DNA from: Tubiluchus corallicola
Lineage: Eukaryota; Priapulida; Priapulimorpha; Priapulimorphida; Tubiluchidae
NCBI GenBank assembly: GCA_030141605.1
Contig: JAQGDQ010000832.1
Coordinates: 26,601 to 90,600 of the forward strand
DNA length: 64,000 bases
Direction: 5' to 3'
The notes under the pieces were generated by a model, which ran no database searches, was not told the origin of the DNA, and worked only from the letters and a program-made list of their open reading frames with translations. A program made the translations under genes and the position numbers. Shown here piece by piece: positions 1 to 11,413 of this stretch (positions are counted from its first letter, which is position 1; every line of letters begins with the position of its first letter).

Positions 1-539
1 GAAAAACAAAATTAGCAAAGGTGATTTGAAAGCTTGTAAAATATAAATGGCACAGATTTTATACTATTCTGTTAAAATATAGCTAGAGGGTTAAAAGTAA
101 GAAACAAAGACGATTAAATTTCACTCGCTATGACTGCAGTCTGATTTACTGGATATTTCTAGCAAGTATTAAAACCACCACTGGGAATAACTGCGTGTGG
201 CATGCAAAACAACTCGCATAAGTAATAGCAAAAAGTGTAACTTTGATGCACCATTGATAGATTCCCCGATACATAATGTATTTTGTGTAAGAACAGTGCA
301 CAAATATTGACAACCAGAAATTCATGGTACTGCCACATTTACGTACTCGGAAGAACAGTTCTGTGTTTCAAGTATGACAAACAGCAATAACGTGTATTGC
401 AGTAATAAATGAGGAAAATGTTTTAAGGAAGCATATTTAAATAATTTTCAATGTTAACTATGAAACACTGGCTTTTACCAAAGGCGGTATAACGAAGCAG
501 GAGCTGATATGCTGAAATCGTGTGGTCAGCTGATTTCAT

Positions 540-590
540 GACCACGTGGTCGTATTTATCAACAATGTGACGTACTGCAGAACACGTGAC
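540..590. promoter_or_regulatory. Two CACGTG E-boxes upstream of the WDFY start
   Basis: CACGTG occurs at 543-548, inside a perfect 12-base palindrome (540-551, GACCACGTGGTC), and again at 583-588 in the context CACGTGAC. A CAGCTG E-box lies at 527-532. CACGTG is the core for bHLH-zip factors such as USF and TFEB/MITF, and CACGTGAC is the 3' part of the lysosomal CLEAR consensus. Function here is inferred from sequence and position only. Confidence 0.4.
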
Positions 591-596
591 ATGTAA
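591..596 (+). promoter_or_regulatory. Minimal start-stop upstream ORF (ATG-TAA)
   Basis: ATG at 591-593 is followed directly by TAA at 594-596, two bases before the main ATG at 599. If transcription begins upstream, this start-stop element would lie on the leader and could stall or divert initiating ribosomes. The main ATG has A at -3 and G at +4, a favourable context. Confidence 0.4.
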
Positions 597-598
597 TC

Positions 599-3500
599 AT
601 GGCTGCTGAAATACAAAGCGAATTTGATGTTGCTTCGATGCAAAAGCCAGAGCTGTTAAATAAATTAGAAGGATGTGGTGGCACGATCAACATGGTTTTG
701 ATGATACCTCGTGAAGAAGGCGTAATAACTATTGGCACAGACAGGTGATACGATATTTTAAGTGCCGTATATAGGTGTTTCTTTACTCAAGCTAGGTTTG
801 GTCGTGAACGTCTGCGGACTAGTGTTCAAAAAGACTTCACCTATGAATAGATCTAATAATAAATATTATGTAAAGTACAAAGAGTGTCAACGCCCGTTTT
901 TGATGTTTTTGAAATAGCTAGGCTTCCATATCTACCATGGAACTTATCTTTCACTTAATCACATCAGAATATAATCATGGTCACATCTCATGATCTGCCA
1001 ACTCTCAAGCATTGAGTGTGTATCACAGGCATTTTAAGTTTTTCACATACTATCATATTTCAGCTCTTGTGCATTTCACAACTTCATACGCAAGTTTGAA
1101 AAATCATCTAGTTTCCTTTACCATCGGCACCAGTCGAGACAGTAACACTTCTGTGACTACTCTCAATAATACAATCCCGTTCACGCATCTCAAGGCTTAT
1201 GTATTATACTAAAGGGTATTAAAATTGAAAATTAAGCATTTGAATATTTTTGACTATTTTCTTCAATTTTCTTTGAAATATACAAAATAACATATAATAT
1301 ATATATGATGCATAGTGAATTGTAACATAGTTTAAGATAGGGTTGCCAGATTAGAAGATTAAAAATGCGGGACACTCTTAAAATATCTCTCTGTTTTTTA
1401 CACATATAAATTTATACGTGCCTACACACCCAGACCAATATATTATTATTTAATAATCAATTATTATTATTTAATACAGGCAATATAAATAACAAAAAGA
1501 AATTCTGAGAAAGCGAAGTCATTGCAAAATATATTTTTATTACGAAATTTGAAAATGAACTAAATACAGGACATTTGGGTGTCCCTGAAAGGTCAGTACA
1601 GGACAGGGGACAAAATTATCAGATATGGGTCATATTCCACAAATATAATGGATGGCTGGCAACCATAGTTTAAGAAAGCTCAGCAGTAGCCAAAAATTAA
1701 CCTAATTTTCTTTAATTTGTGTGTGTTACTTTTTGATATTTTGATTTTGACACTCAAAAATTTCTGGGACATTAACTATTCCCTTGGGCACCGCCACATC
1801 CGAGATCATCCCCGATTTTCAACATTTCACACTCTTTTTGCATCAAATGGTTGACAGGTCTGCTTGGTGTTTAGTTGTATGTTAACCAGTTTCATTCCTT
1901 TCCACATCCATAAAATGCGGGTGAGTGCCTATGAACTGTCTCTATGCCCCAATGTCTGTATGAGAAGCTAAAAGGTAAATATATTTGAACAATGTATCAT
2001 GTAGATGATTTTTTCTGTTTTATTACATATCAGACATTGTTTAAATTATATTATGTGTATTTTTAGGACTCTTCGTGTATGGTTAAAAAGAGACAGTGGG
2101 CAGTACTGGCCAAGCATCTACCAGTCATTTGCAGGTGTATATTTATTTTTGCAATTTCAAAAATACTGCCTTGCTTTTAATATAAGTTAGATTTCATAGA
2201 TTTCAATTCAGTGAGTGGGATAGAGGTTTAAGTTTCGTAAATTTGAGCCTACCAAGAGCATTTTAGCAGTATGTAATTGTTTATGTTTCAGCTGTTCCAA
2301 CAGCTATAAATTATAGCATGGAAACACGACGTCTGTTTGTGGGTTTTGAAAATGGTGGTATATCGGTAGGTAACAATTTATGTCGATTTGTTATTAACAC
2401 TCACTTTGTCTAACAGAGGTGATATGAGCACTTGCATAGAATTGTTTTGATATCCTGAATAGAAATGAACTGATTGCTATACTAACTTTTCTTACTATCA
2501 CCTATTTGTATATAGTCACGTCTTGTTAAGTAATCTTGCGTATTAATGTATTTTTACCTTTTGATATGTGTGTGGTATGTGTGTGTGTGTGTGTGCGTGC
2601 GTGCGCGTGTGTATGTATACATATATATAGTAAGCGCCGCTTAATAGACTCACTTTGGGACCGAAGTGTTTTGACCCAATTAACCGATTGAACCTATTAA
2701 CCGATGGGTGTAGCATTACTGGTATAATAAGTATGAGACATCAGCTTAGCATGCACTTGCAAAGATTTTTAATGAATTTTAGAAACAGAGTAATGCCTAA
2801 ATTCCATTGAGCAGTTTAAAGTTTAAAAAAATATATTTTAAAATATTGATTTAGATAAGTGATAGGCTTATCTCTTGTAACGTAGTGGGACTTGAATCGC
2901 AAGTGAATCGGGCATGACTAAAACAGTTCTGAATCATCTGTTCACTGACATTGCTCCAGTAAATGCAGTGTGTTGAGGAGGCTGTATTTTTAGCCGGGTC
3001 ATTTGTGCTTAATTGATTAGCAGCAGCATCCAAATCCATTGCTTTTAACACGTTCACCCGCATTTCTCTTCTGTAGTATGCCCATCAGTGTTCGAATAAT
3101 GCGTTGATCACAGAGCTGATCATCTGAGCATACAAAGATTATGACATACATTTTCTAGAAGATGGAAGATACATTATGGCTTACAAAATATGGATTATGG
3201 CTTGTTCCTTAACGCCTTGCTGCTTTGCATTGATCAGTGCTTGCTGCGTTTGCACTAAAATTAAATAGAAAGTAACAAATATAAGTATTTATTAAATGTA
3301 ATTGCATTATTTTCAGGAATATATTCTGGGTGACGACTATAATAAAATGACACCACAAAGAGATTATTCAGGTATGAAAAGTCCTACAACATTATTACCT
3401 TAAACTTTTTAAATACATTGTAATGTTTTTTATTTACTTTTGTTATTGAATATGATATTTCAGCTTGTTCAACATTTGCCTATTTTCAGCACACCAAAAT

Positions 3501-6500
3501 TATGTCACATCTATACACTTTGCATTGTCTTGTGAGTGGTTACTGAGTGGCGGTCGTGATAAGAGATTTACGTGGCATTGTTCTGAAACAAGTCGGCGCA
3601 TGGGAGAATATCACCTGAATGCCTGGTGTACTGCATTAGAGTATCCTTTGCTATAACAAATTTGTGAGACGCTTGGTGCATTTATTTACAACTAACAATA
3701 TATTTCTAAGGGTATTGGGTAGTAGTGCTAGAGTAGTGCCACCACTTTGAACCTGAATAGCACAAAACTGTAATTTCACTATTTTTTGAAGTAGTCACTA
3801 AGAGCTACATTCTATGCTTATGGTGACAGTTACCATTCTCTTTTACGCAGTAGATAAAACGATGTCACCATATATAGTGAGTTTCCTATAATTAAATTTT
3901 ACATGGTATCAGTATCAGTACTTATAAAAGTAAAATGATTTTTCTCCTGATGCACATTGTTAAACTTTAGACTAATAATTTTATTGGTAAGCTTACTTTC
4001 ACTCATAGTCAATGCTGTCAGTTTTGCTTACAATTACATAATTTTTACCAGTAGTTGTTCAACCGGTTATCAAGAAAGCACTTCGCTGCATAAGCAATAT
4101 GCCTAGGTGGACTCACCGCATTATTAACAGAGCCTTACTGTTACTGACTTAACGAGTTACTGCATTAAAATAACACTAAACATTGACTCTTACCATTAAA
4201 AGAAATTAAGCCATACATTTATGCCAATCTTTAAATGCATATTATGTTTGGAATAGTGTCTGGCAAATGCAATTTCCCAAACAAGGTTATGAAGCTCTAC
4301 TTGCAAAAATTTAACTCACACTGTTTCTGGTTTAAAGTACTTTAAAGCAAAAGGGAAAAACTGTTGGCACTTTTAGGCAGCCATTCAAAGTAAAACTGAT
4401 TTTTGACTGCTGCCATTATCACAACTTTGTTTCATAGTTGTTTGTTGACTAATGAATACTTGTTTTTGAGAACCCGTAAATGAAAAGTTAATGACTTAGA
4501 ATGGTAATCACAAAAGGAAATGAAAAGACAGATAAACCTACCGAAATTGCAGCTGTGCATCAGTGAGACAGTGTTTTCAAGCATGTGGAATTTACTAGAA
4601 AATCTAGTAAAGCTAATTTTGGGCAGTGTAGCTACTGTACTTACAATTACAGACTGCTAGTCATGTAATAACAAAAACTACATCAGTTTAGCATGTCACC
4701 AAATTAATGAAAATACTGTGGAGAGAAAGTGTGCTGTTTGGCATATAAACAATTACAAGGCAGGCAAGGAAAAGCAATAGAGATGGTTCATACTGATTTC
4801 TGGATACAAAACAGCGTCACAAACAACAGCAGGCAATGTATCAAACTTTGTTAAAGCTTTTAAACTTTTTTCCTATCCAGGCTCATTACCAATTAATGTT
4901 ATCGACACATCTGCAACTTTAAACTGTGATAAAACAAATGATGATGAACAAGTAAATGACACTGTTTATGAATCTGCGGCAGATATTTTAATTGAGCATA
5001 CTGCTTATGTAATATGTAGGAGAAACTTCATCAACTAACGAGACCGACACAAAACCGGTATTCTGCCTGCCTCTTCACCAGCGTTGTGCAGCTTACACAT
5101 TGAACTTAGTAGCAACAATTGATGTGAAAATGGCAAAGAACGGTAGAATGGCAGGTATTGAAAGACAATTCCTAATGTCATAAAATACAATGAAGTAAAG
5201 CTGGCAGCAGCCTTTCTATCGTTCAAGCTATTCTGATTGTTAGAAAATGAAACAAGAAGCTCTAGAGGAAAAAATTATTTCAGAAGTGGTAGAAAAGCAA
5301 AAGCTACTTCCTGAAAAAAACTAGATCTAATGGGCAGACTTCATCTGAAGTGGTTTCTAATTGTGATTGTAAAGGCAAGAATGAGTTTCATTAAGATTTT
5401 TACAACATTTTCTGGTGATGTCTCCAATGATGACAGTGCTCAAAACATCATAGATTCATATTTGGAAGTGCCTTCTTCAAGACGAGAGTTACTTCTCGAA
5501 AAGGAATGCAACCTGTTAAAACTCTGTTCATAAAATAGTACGCCTGTTCCTTACAGCACAACTTGCAACAGGGTTTTTTCTGTTGCTAAACAGATATTCA
5601 CCTATCAGTGATAACAACACTAATGAACAAGCTAATTGCACTTGACTCTTCACTTGATGATTTTATTATTGCGATCAATAAGCAGTAGCGTCTACTTAGT
5701 TTCAGACCTAAAGCTTATAGTGTCCTATAGTGTACCAAGCATAAATGACTAGATAAAAATAATAAATAAAAGAGCTGCACCATGCCCTTAAATCGAAGTT
5801 TTATAAAAATCACTTTAATTGCACGAAAAGTTTTTCCATGTGATAATAATTTACTAGCGTCATTTGAAAATTTTATTATCCCTGTTAAAAGGCACTTTTA
5901 ACGTGCCACCTACATTTCGCAGTGTGCTGGCACTGCTTTCATAAATTAAGTGTTTTAAAAGCAGTGTTTTAAAAAAAAGTCATTGTAGTTCACTGCTTTT
6001 CAGAAGAGCAATTGATACTACATTTTAAATGTCATTAACCCCACACTGTTTATAAGCATTACATCGCTTATGTTACATCCACTAATGTTTAAACAATAAC
6101 ATTTACACAACCTATTTATCTACTTATTGCTAATCGAGATTTTATGTGCATTGCACTAAACCTTAACATATGGTTAGGTTCGATTTGCAGACGAAGCATG
6201 TTTTCATTGGTGACCTTTCTGGACAAATTACGGTGCTCAAGGTCGAACACCAGACTACAACCTACATTACTACCCTCAAAGGCCATTCTGGTACAGTTGT
6301 AGTATACACAAGTTTTTTTTTCACAAGTAGAGATCTGTTTTAGTTCAAAGAAATATTATTATGTCAGTATTAGTATGAAAAAAGTAAATGTAGCATAAAC
6401 TTTATTTGAAAAAAAGTGCTAACAACTAGATCATGGTTTCAGAGATAAACAAATATAAGATACTTCATAGTGAAAAGTAAACTAAAACTATATATATGTC

Positions 6501-9500
6501 GTTGCGAAAAGTTATTGAGTTTGAAAGAGTGAAAACCAAAAAAGTGATTAAAAGGGCCATACAGTGACTTCTGCTATTGCTATGGTCTATACATTATTTT
6601 CGGTGGTATGTACATATATATATATATCACATTTGTTTGCAGCGATCTGTAAATGAAATGAAAGGTCTCAATCCAGTGTGGTCTCATTGTTTTTTTTTTC
6701 GAATCTGGCTCGTCGCGACAAACGGGGCGAAAAACCTCCAAAAGTGGCCATTTTTCGGCCGTTTTTTGCAAAACTTATACCTCTTATTTCTAGAGAATGG
6801 GAAGGTGCCAGAGGCGGTGTCAGTAATAATTAGATAGTCCGTTCAGCAGTGGGTGTAGTAGGGGTATTTAGGGTATATAGGGGGTATTTAGAATTCACAA
6901 GCTTTGCATTATAAATGAGGACTATGTAGGATGTTCGCATATTTTTGATTATAAGTGTATTTATACGCAGAATTTTTTGCAGGGCTTTTGCTTCGTATAT
7001 ATTAAATTCAACAAAATTTAATCACCAAACATATTGTCACACACTATTTTGTTAAAAAAAATTCAAGTAATTGGTGACTTTTATAATACCTGTTTGTAAT
7101 GAATTGTTATTATCATACTTTAGGTAGTATAAGGTGTTTAGCATGGGATGCCGACAGAAAATTATTGTTTTCCGGCAGCTTTGACCAATCCATAATTGTT
7201 TGGGATATTGGTGGTCAAAAAGGTACTGCGTACGAGTTACAAGGACATCAGTAAGTGCCTTCAAATTGTTTTATAATCATTAACAGGTATTTATCTAGGT
7301 ATAATAGGCTTATGGATTGTGGTAACACTTGTTTAACACCTGTAATCTGCCAAGATTAATTCCTAAGCAGTATATGAGAACAGGAGTGATGCTAAGGTAA
7401 CTGTGCATTTTTAATGCGAAAGATTCCTTCTCCAGAGATGAAAAAGATAAGATAACAGTCCATATTTGCGATTGTTGCCAATCAAAATCAGAGCTAGGCA
7501 AAGAAAAGGGTTACCTAAAGTGGTTTCAGAAAAATTGCCTTAAAAAATTATGCTACTTCACAACAATTTTATGCAGATATTGTACTCCAAGTTGAAAGGA
7601 ATTTTTGCTTGTTTTTATTTTAGATCTCCCACAATACTATTCCGAAGGCGCCTTTACATAACGTCACCTACGCAAACGTAAATCAGAGGAAGAAATGGCA
7701 ATATTGAATTATGTCCCAAAAACTTTCTGTGCAAATCTATATTATTTAGCATTTTGCTTATCTGCTGGAAATACTTATGTAACTAGAAATAATAATTTAA
7801 AATGTTTGTGCCAATTGGTAAAATGTCACTCACTCACTTCCAGGGTGCGCCACTCACTAACCAAAAATGTATTTTTAAACTTATTGACATACTGTAACAG
7901 TATTAAGTACAGTAATTTATCATTTTACTTAGTTAGTGACATGTGTGCTACGAATGCTCTGATTATTTTTTAAACTTCACGCAGTGTTACCTAAACTTAA
8001 TTGAAATGGCCTACCATTAAAATGGCTGCACCTAACTGTCATCACGGGAGTTTAAATTTACATGTTTTATACAGCATTATGGCCAATGCAAGTCCTGCAT
8101 GAAACAAGGCAGTACGTAAGTGGTATCAAATTTCAAGATCAATTTTTAAGCTTTATGTAAATGGAGGGTTTTCTTGTGCTTTAACGTTGACTGAGGATGT
8201 CATGTATCTAATTTTAACATTGGAAATACATGGCATCATTATTCAATATTAACAATATTATCCCACCTTTTTAACTCTGGAAAAAATGCTGGTATTAAAA
8301 AGGCACTTCTTTTGAAAGCACTCTTGTTCTCCAACATGTGGTTTCTATTGAGCTATTCCTTAGTAAGTAGGATGTGAATCAGAACTAATATTGAATTGGC
8401 AAGAAATATAATTGGCCAAAAAGTACTATTTTACATCATTTTGCTTTATTATTTGTTGTTAAATAGTGTACATGTTCTTTCAGTCAAAAAGTCACAGGCC
8501 TTTGTTATTCACCTGCCTCTCAAGTATTGTTTTCCTGTGCCGAAGACTGCATGTTAGTTGCTTGGGACATGTCAACAGACAGGTGTGAGGTATGTTAATT
8601 AATTTTTGTTTATTTCCTAACATATTGTGGATTGTGTCCAATCCAATCATTCAATACTTCTTCCCATAAGAAGAATTCACAGCCTTTACTTTTCATACAT
8701 TTTCTATTCATCTGTTGGTGAATTACATAGTAAAGAACTTTTTTTAGTATTCAACTTATTTGCATCTGTAAATGTTTGTAATAATTAGTATAATCATAGA
8801 GATACCACGGTATCTTAAAATGCCAAATTGCATCTATCACAAATAGATAACAAAAATCTTGTACTTATTATGATTTTTTCATCATGTCACATGTATTACT
8901 ATTATATTAGCACAAACGTTTTTGCCTGTTTTGAGCCTCTGTCCTATAACAAATGTATCAGATTGGCTCATAAACATATATCAGCAGTTAATTTTGTAAC
9001 AATGCTGTATATGTATGTGGTGCTATATTACAGACACCGGAGTGGTTAGACAGCGATGTATGCGAACGATGTTCTGAGCCTTTTTTCTGGAATGTCAAAG
9101 AAATGTGGGAAAAGAAAACCATTGGTGTCAGACAGGTACAGCATTTGCGAAAAGTTGAAATTTATTCATGTTTTTGTATACAGTTTGGCACTGCAAGGCT
9201 GGGTCCAGTACACAGTACTCAGTTGTAGATAGTTGTGGTAGGACAGTCTATAAGTAACCGACAGTAGTGAATTATCCACATTTATATTGCAGAAGAGCCT
9301 TCCTTCTACAAGGTGAATAGCTGTGATGTATTTGAGATGAAACTCCTAAAACATTTTTCCCTATTCATGTACTAAACAGGTCAAAGTTGCTTAACTTTAG
9401 CTGCTAAACACACAATGTTAGCTATTTCTTTGGCATTGCAGACGAATAGCTGGTACTCATTATGCTGTTGGTGGCATAAGGAAATCAGCTTTGTCCTGCT

Positions 9501-11413
9501 GCATTTCTTTGCAAGATCTGTTTAATTTTATTGCATCACACACAACCATTTTATATAACAAACTTGCACATTTCAGCTTTATGAAAGAAACTGACTATTT
9601 ATGTCAAGATAGTTATTCAGTACTTATCACTCATTGCACAATTATTAAATGCAGTAAGTGAACAACTTTATAAAAAGTTGTTGTTTGTGGAATTGCGAAA
9701 GTGGCCTCTGATGACTGTAGAGAAACATATGGAATGCGTTAATATCATCATCAGCTACTGTATATCAACTAAACTGTCAACTGCTATCTTAATCACTTTT
9801 TATTGTAAATGAGCATTTGAGTTATTAATATTTAAGATTCCTACTCTTATAATTCATCATGTTTGGCACATTTATCTGTTTCTATGTTAAAAGTTGCTGA
9901 TTATTATTATTATTGCCGACAATGTATTTTTGTCTTACACCCTTAGTTTGTTGAATTTTGCAGCATCACTGCAGAAAATGCGGTAAAGCAATATGTGATA
10001 AATGTAGTGGCAAACGGACGAAGTATCCAGTAATGGGCTATGAGTTTGATGTTCGAGTCTGTGATGATTGTTATGATACAATTACTGATGAAGAGTAAGT
10101 TTTACTTAATGCACTTTAGTAAGTAAATATGGCTTTATGGATAGAAAAACTATTTATTATGTAAATATAAATAAATAGATAAAGAATATTGATAAATCAA
10201 GTGAGGATTTGAACCTGTTACAGGATTAGTCTTGCTCGTAATGCTAAGTTGCATTATTGCTCTATTGTAAAGCAGAACCACTGTCTTTGGCAGCGGATTT
10301 AATTATACATTCAGTGGCCTTAGTGTTTGTCTTATGTGTCTTCATCTTGTATATATATGTAACAAGATGTAAACTTGGTTGATTTTTACTTGTCCAGTCC
10401 TTTGTTACAATTAGTAATTGTGAAAATTTGGAAATAATTATTCACAGAAAAATTTTGACACACGAATGCTGTTTTCTAGCCGAGTGAATCTAGCTCTTTT
10501 CTGTGATGCCAAGCACCATATAGTCTGTATGAACTTGGATGTAACTTCAGGAAGATTGGTAACAGCTGGTACAGACAGAATTATCAAGGTGAGGCAAACA
10601 AGTGGTGGTAAATTTGCATGTAAAGTTTATGGTAGCACATTTATGGTAAAATGTTTTAGTCATGCACCAAGTCTGATTCCCTAGAATGTTCTCTAATGAA
10701 ACTATCAACAAAAAGCAGTGCTTTGATCAACACAATAAAACTGTAAAATAGGAGACATTTCAACTAGCGTGATATTCCGATTATATCTGGTCGAAAGTTC
10801 TAAATGTGGAAATCAACTGGGATTTCAGTACATCTTCTACATAGTGAAACTCACTAAGCACTAATTTGATAAAACTAACAACTGGATATGGCACGTCGGT
10901 ATCGAAAACTCATCATCTAACGAGTTCTAAAATAAAATATTCTCTGAATAAATTGGAAAAACAGTGTGTACCTGCAGACTTTTTTTGTTCAACAGAGAAG
11001 TATTGATCGTAGAATAGTTACAGTTCTTTAAAGTTTGCAGGTCTAGAAAAGAGATCACAGTTAATGCTGGTAAGCACTGAGATGATGATAAGTGTTGCTA
11101 CTACTCAGCATCTCATTTTTTCTCACTCATTTCAGAAATAGTATGAGCATTATCAAAAATCATTAATCTTGGGATATTCATAAAAACATTGCCTGTAGGT
11201 ATATTGATTTCTTTTTTAAACCCGGTGAAAATTGTAAAGCAGCACTGTAGCAGGCTTCTGAGCTCGCAATATTGTCCCACTGGGTTCCTTGATAATAGTG
11301 AAACATGATTTCTTTTTATTCAATTCTAATTGTGCAGTTTGTCCATAACAAAATGTAATTTGTTTTGATGGTTTTAGGTTTGGGATGTTTCACGTTTAGG
11401 ACCAAGCAGATGA
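599..11413 (+). CDS. WDFY2: WD repeat and FYVE domain protein (WDFY1/WDFY2-like), 12 exons
   Basis: The exons are 599-744, 2067-2134, 2292-2365, 3317-3371, 3490-3640, 6178-6290, 7124-7250, 8484-8589, 9034-9135, 9964-10094, 10480-10588 and 11378-11413. All junctions are GT-AG, the phases agree, and 1218 nt encode 405 residues (family about 400-410). The start MAAEIQ and the block [14 protein letters not shown] match vertebrate WDFY2. WD40 repeats fill residues about 25-280 and resume after the FYVE finger, ending [11 protein letters not shown]. The FYVE zinc finger spans about 284-355, with cysteine pairs beginning at C290/C293 and the PI3P-binding signature RQHHCRKCG at 313-321. FYVE proteins of this family bind PI3P on early endosomes; WDFY2 is known as a scaffold for Akt and PKC-zeta, WDFY1 in TLR signalling. 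Assignment to one vertebrate paralogue is less sure than the family. Intron 5 holds a decayed hAT transposase and intron 3 a Tigger fragment. Confidence 0.95.
1338..1663. mobile_element. hAT-like MITE with terminal GTTGCCAG repeats
   Basis: The segment begins TAGGGTTGCCAG and ends CTGGCAAC, so its ends are short inverted repeats. An identical 12-base direct repeat CATAGTTTAAGA flanks it (1326-1337 and 1664-1675), consistent with a target duplication or a duplication that includes one. No transposase fragment is visible inside 326 bases, so it is non-autonomous. It lies in intron 1 of the WDFY-like gene. The hAT assignment is tentative, because hAT elements normally duplicate 8 bases. Confidence 0.55.
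2576..2627. repeat. GT/GC/AT microsatellite
   Basis: A run of GT dinucleotides passes into GC-rich GTGC steps and then ATATAT. It abuts the left end of a Tigger-like fragment. Confidence 0.8.
2628..3080 (-). mobile_element. Tigger/pogo-like transposon, 3' portion with transposase C-terminus
   Basis: The left edge (GCCGCTTAATAGACTCAC, from about 2633) matches the terminal repeat of the element at 61778-62215, and similarity to it continues for about 230 bases. On the minus strand an open frame covers 3063-2851. Together with the codons just upstream (reading [14 protein letters not shown]) it matches the end of Tigger/pogo transposases, including the motif tIxNCFxxAxF (seen as [11 protein letters not shown]). 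The other terminus is not found, so this is a truncated copy in intron 3 of the WDFY-like gene. Confidence 0.65.
4530..5690 (+). pseudogene. Decayed hAT transposase (BED finger to hATC)
   Basis: Several frames carry pieces of a BED-type hAT transposase. A CSYC zinc-finger-like block lies near 4625. The characteristic [12 protein letters not shown] block lies near 5084-5125. A C-terminal dimerisation region follows: [20 protein letters not shown] near 5450-5510, then after a stop [17 protein letters not shown] near 5545-5600. Multiple stops and frameshifts separate the pieces, so it is inactive. No convincing terminal repeats were found. It lies in intron 5 of the WDFY-like gene. Confidence 0.6.
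10195..10290 (-). repeat. tRNA-like / SINE-like fragment
   Basis: Read on the minus strand, the segment contains a B-box-like GGTTCAAATCC preceded by tRNA-like sequence (GAGCAAGACTAATCCTG). The T-stem pairs only partly, and I cannot fold a complete cloverleaf. A degenerate tRNA-derived SINE head is more likely than a functional tRNA. Confidence 0.25.

Larger units (their letters stand above)
1..598. other. Upstream region of the WDFY gene
   Basis: No coding exon is recognised here. The last 60 bases before the start codon of the WDFY-like gene hold two CACGTG E-boxes and a minimal ATG-TAA upstream frame, annotated separately. The remainder is AT-rich sequence in which I see nothing definite. 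Confidence 0.5.

Noticed and set aside
6577-6837. Overlapping open frames on both strands in a GC-richer patch
   Set aside because: No recognisable domain, splice context or repeat ends. It sits in an intron of the WDFY-like gene and is probably repeat debris.
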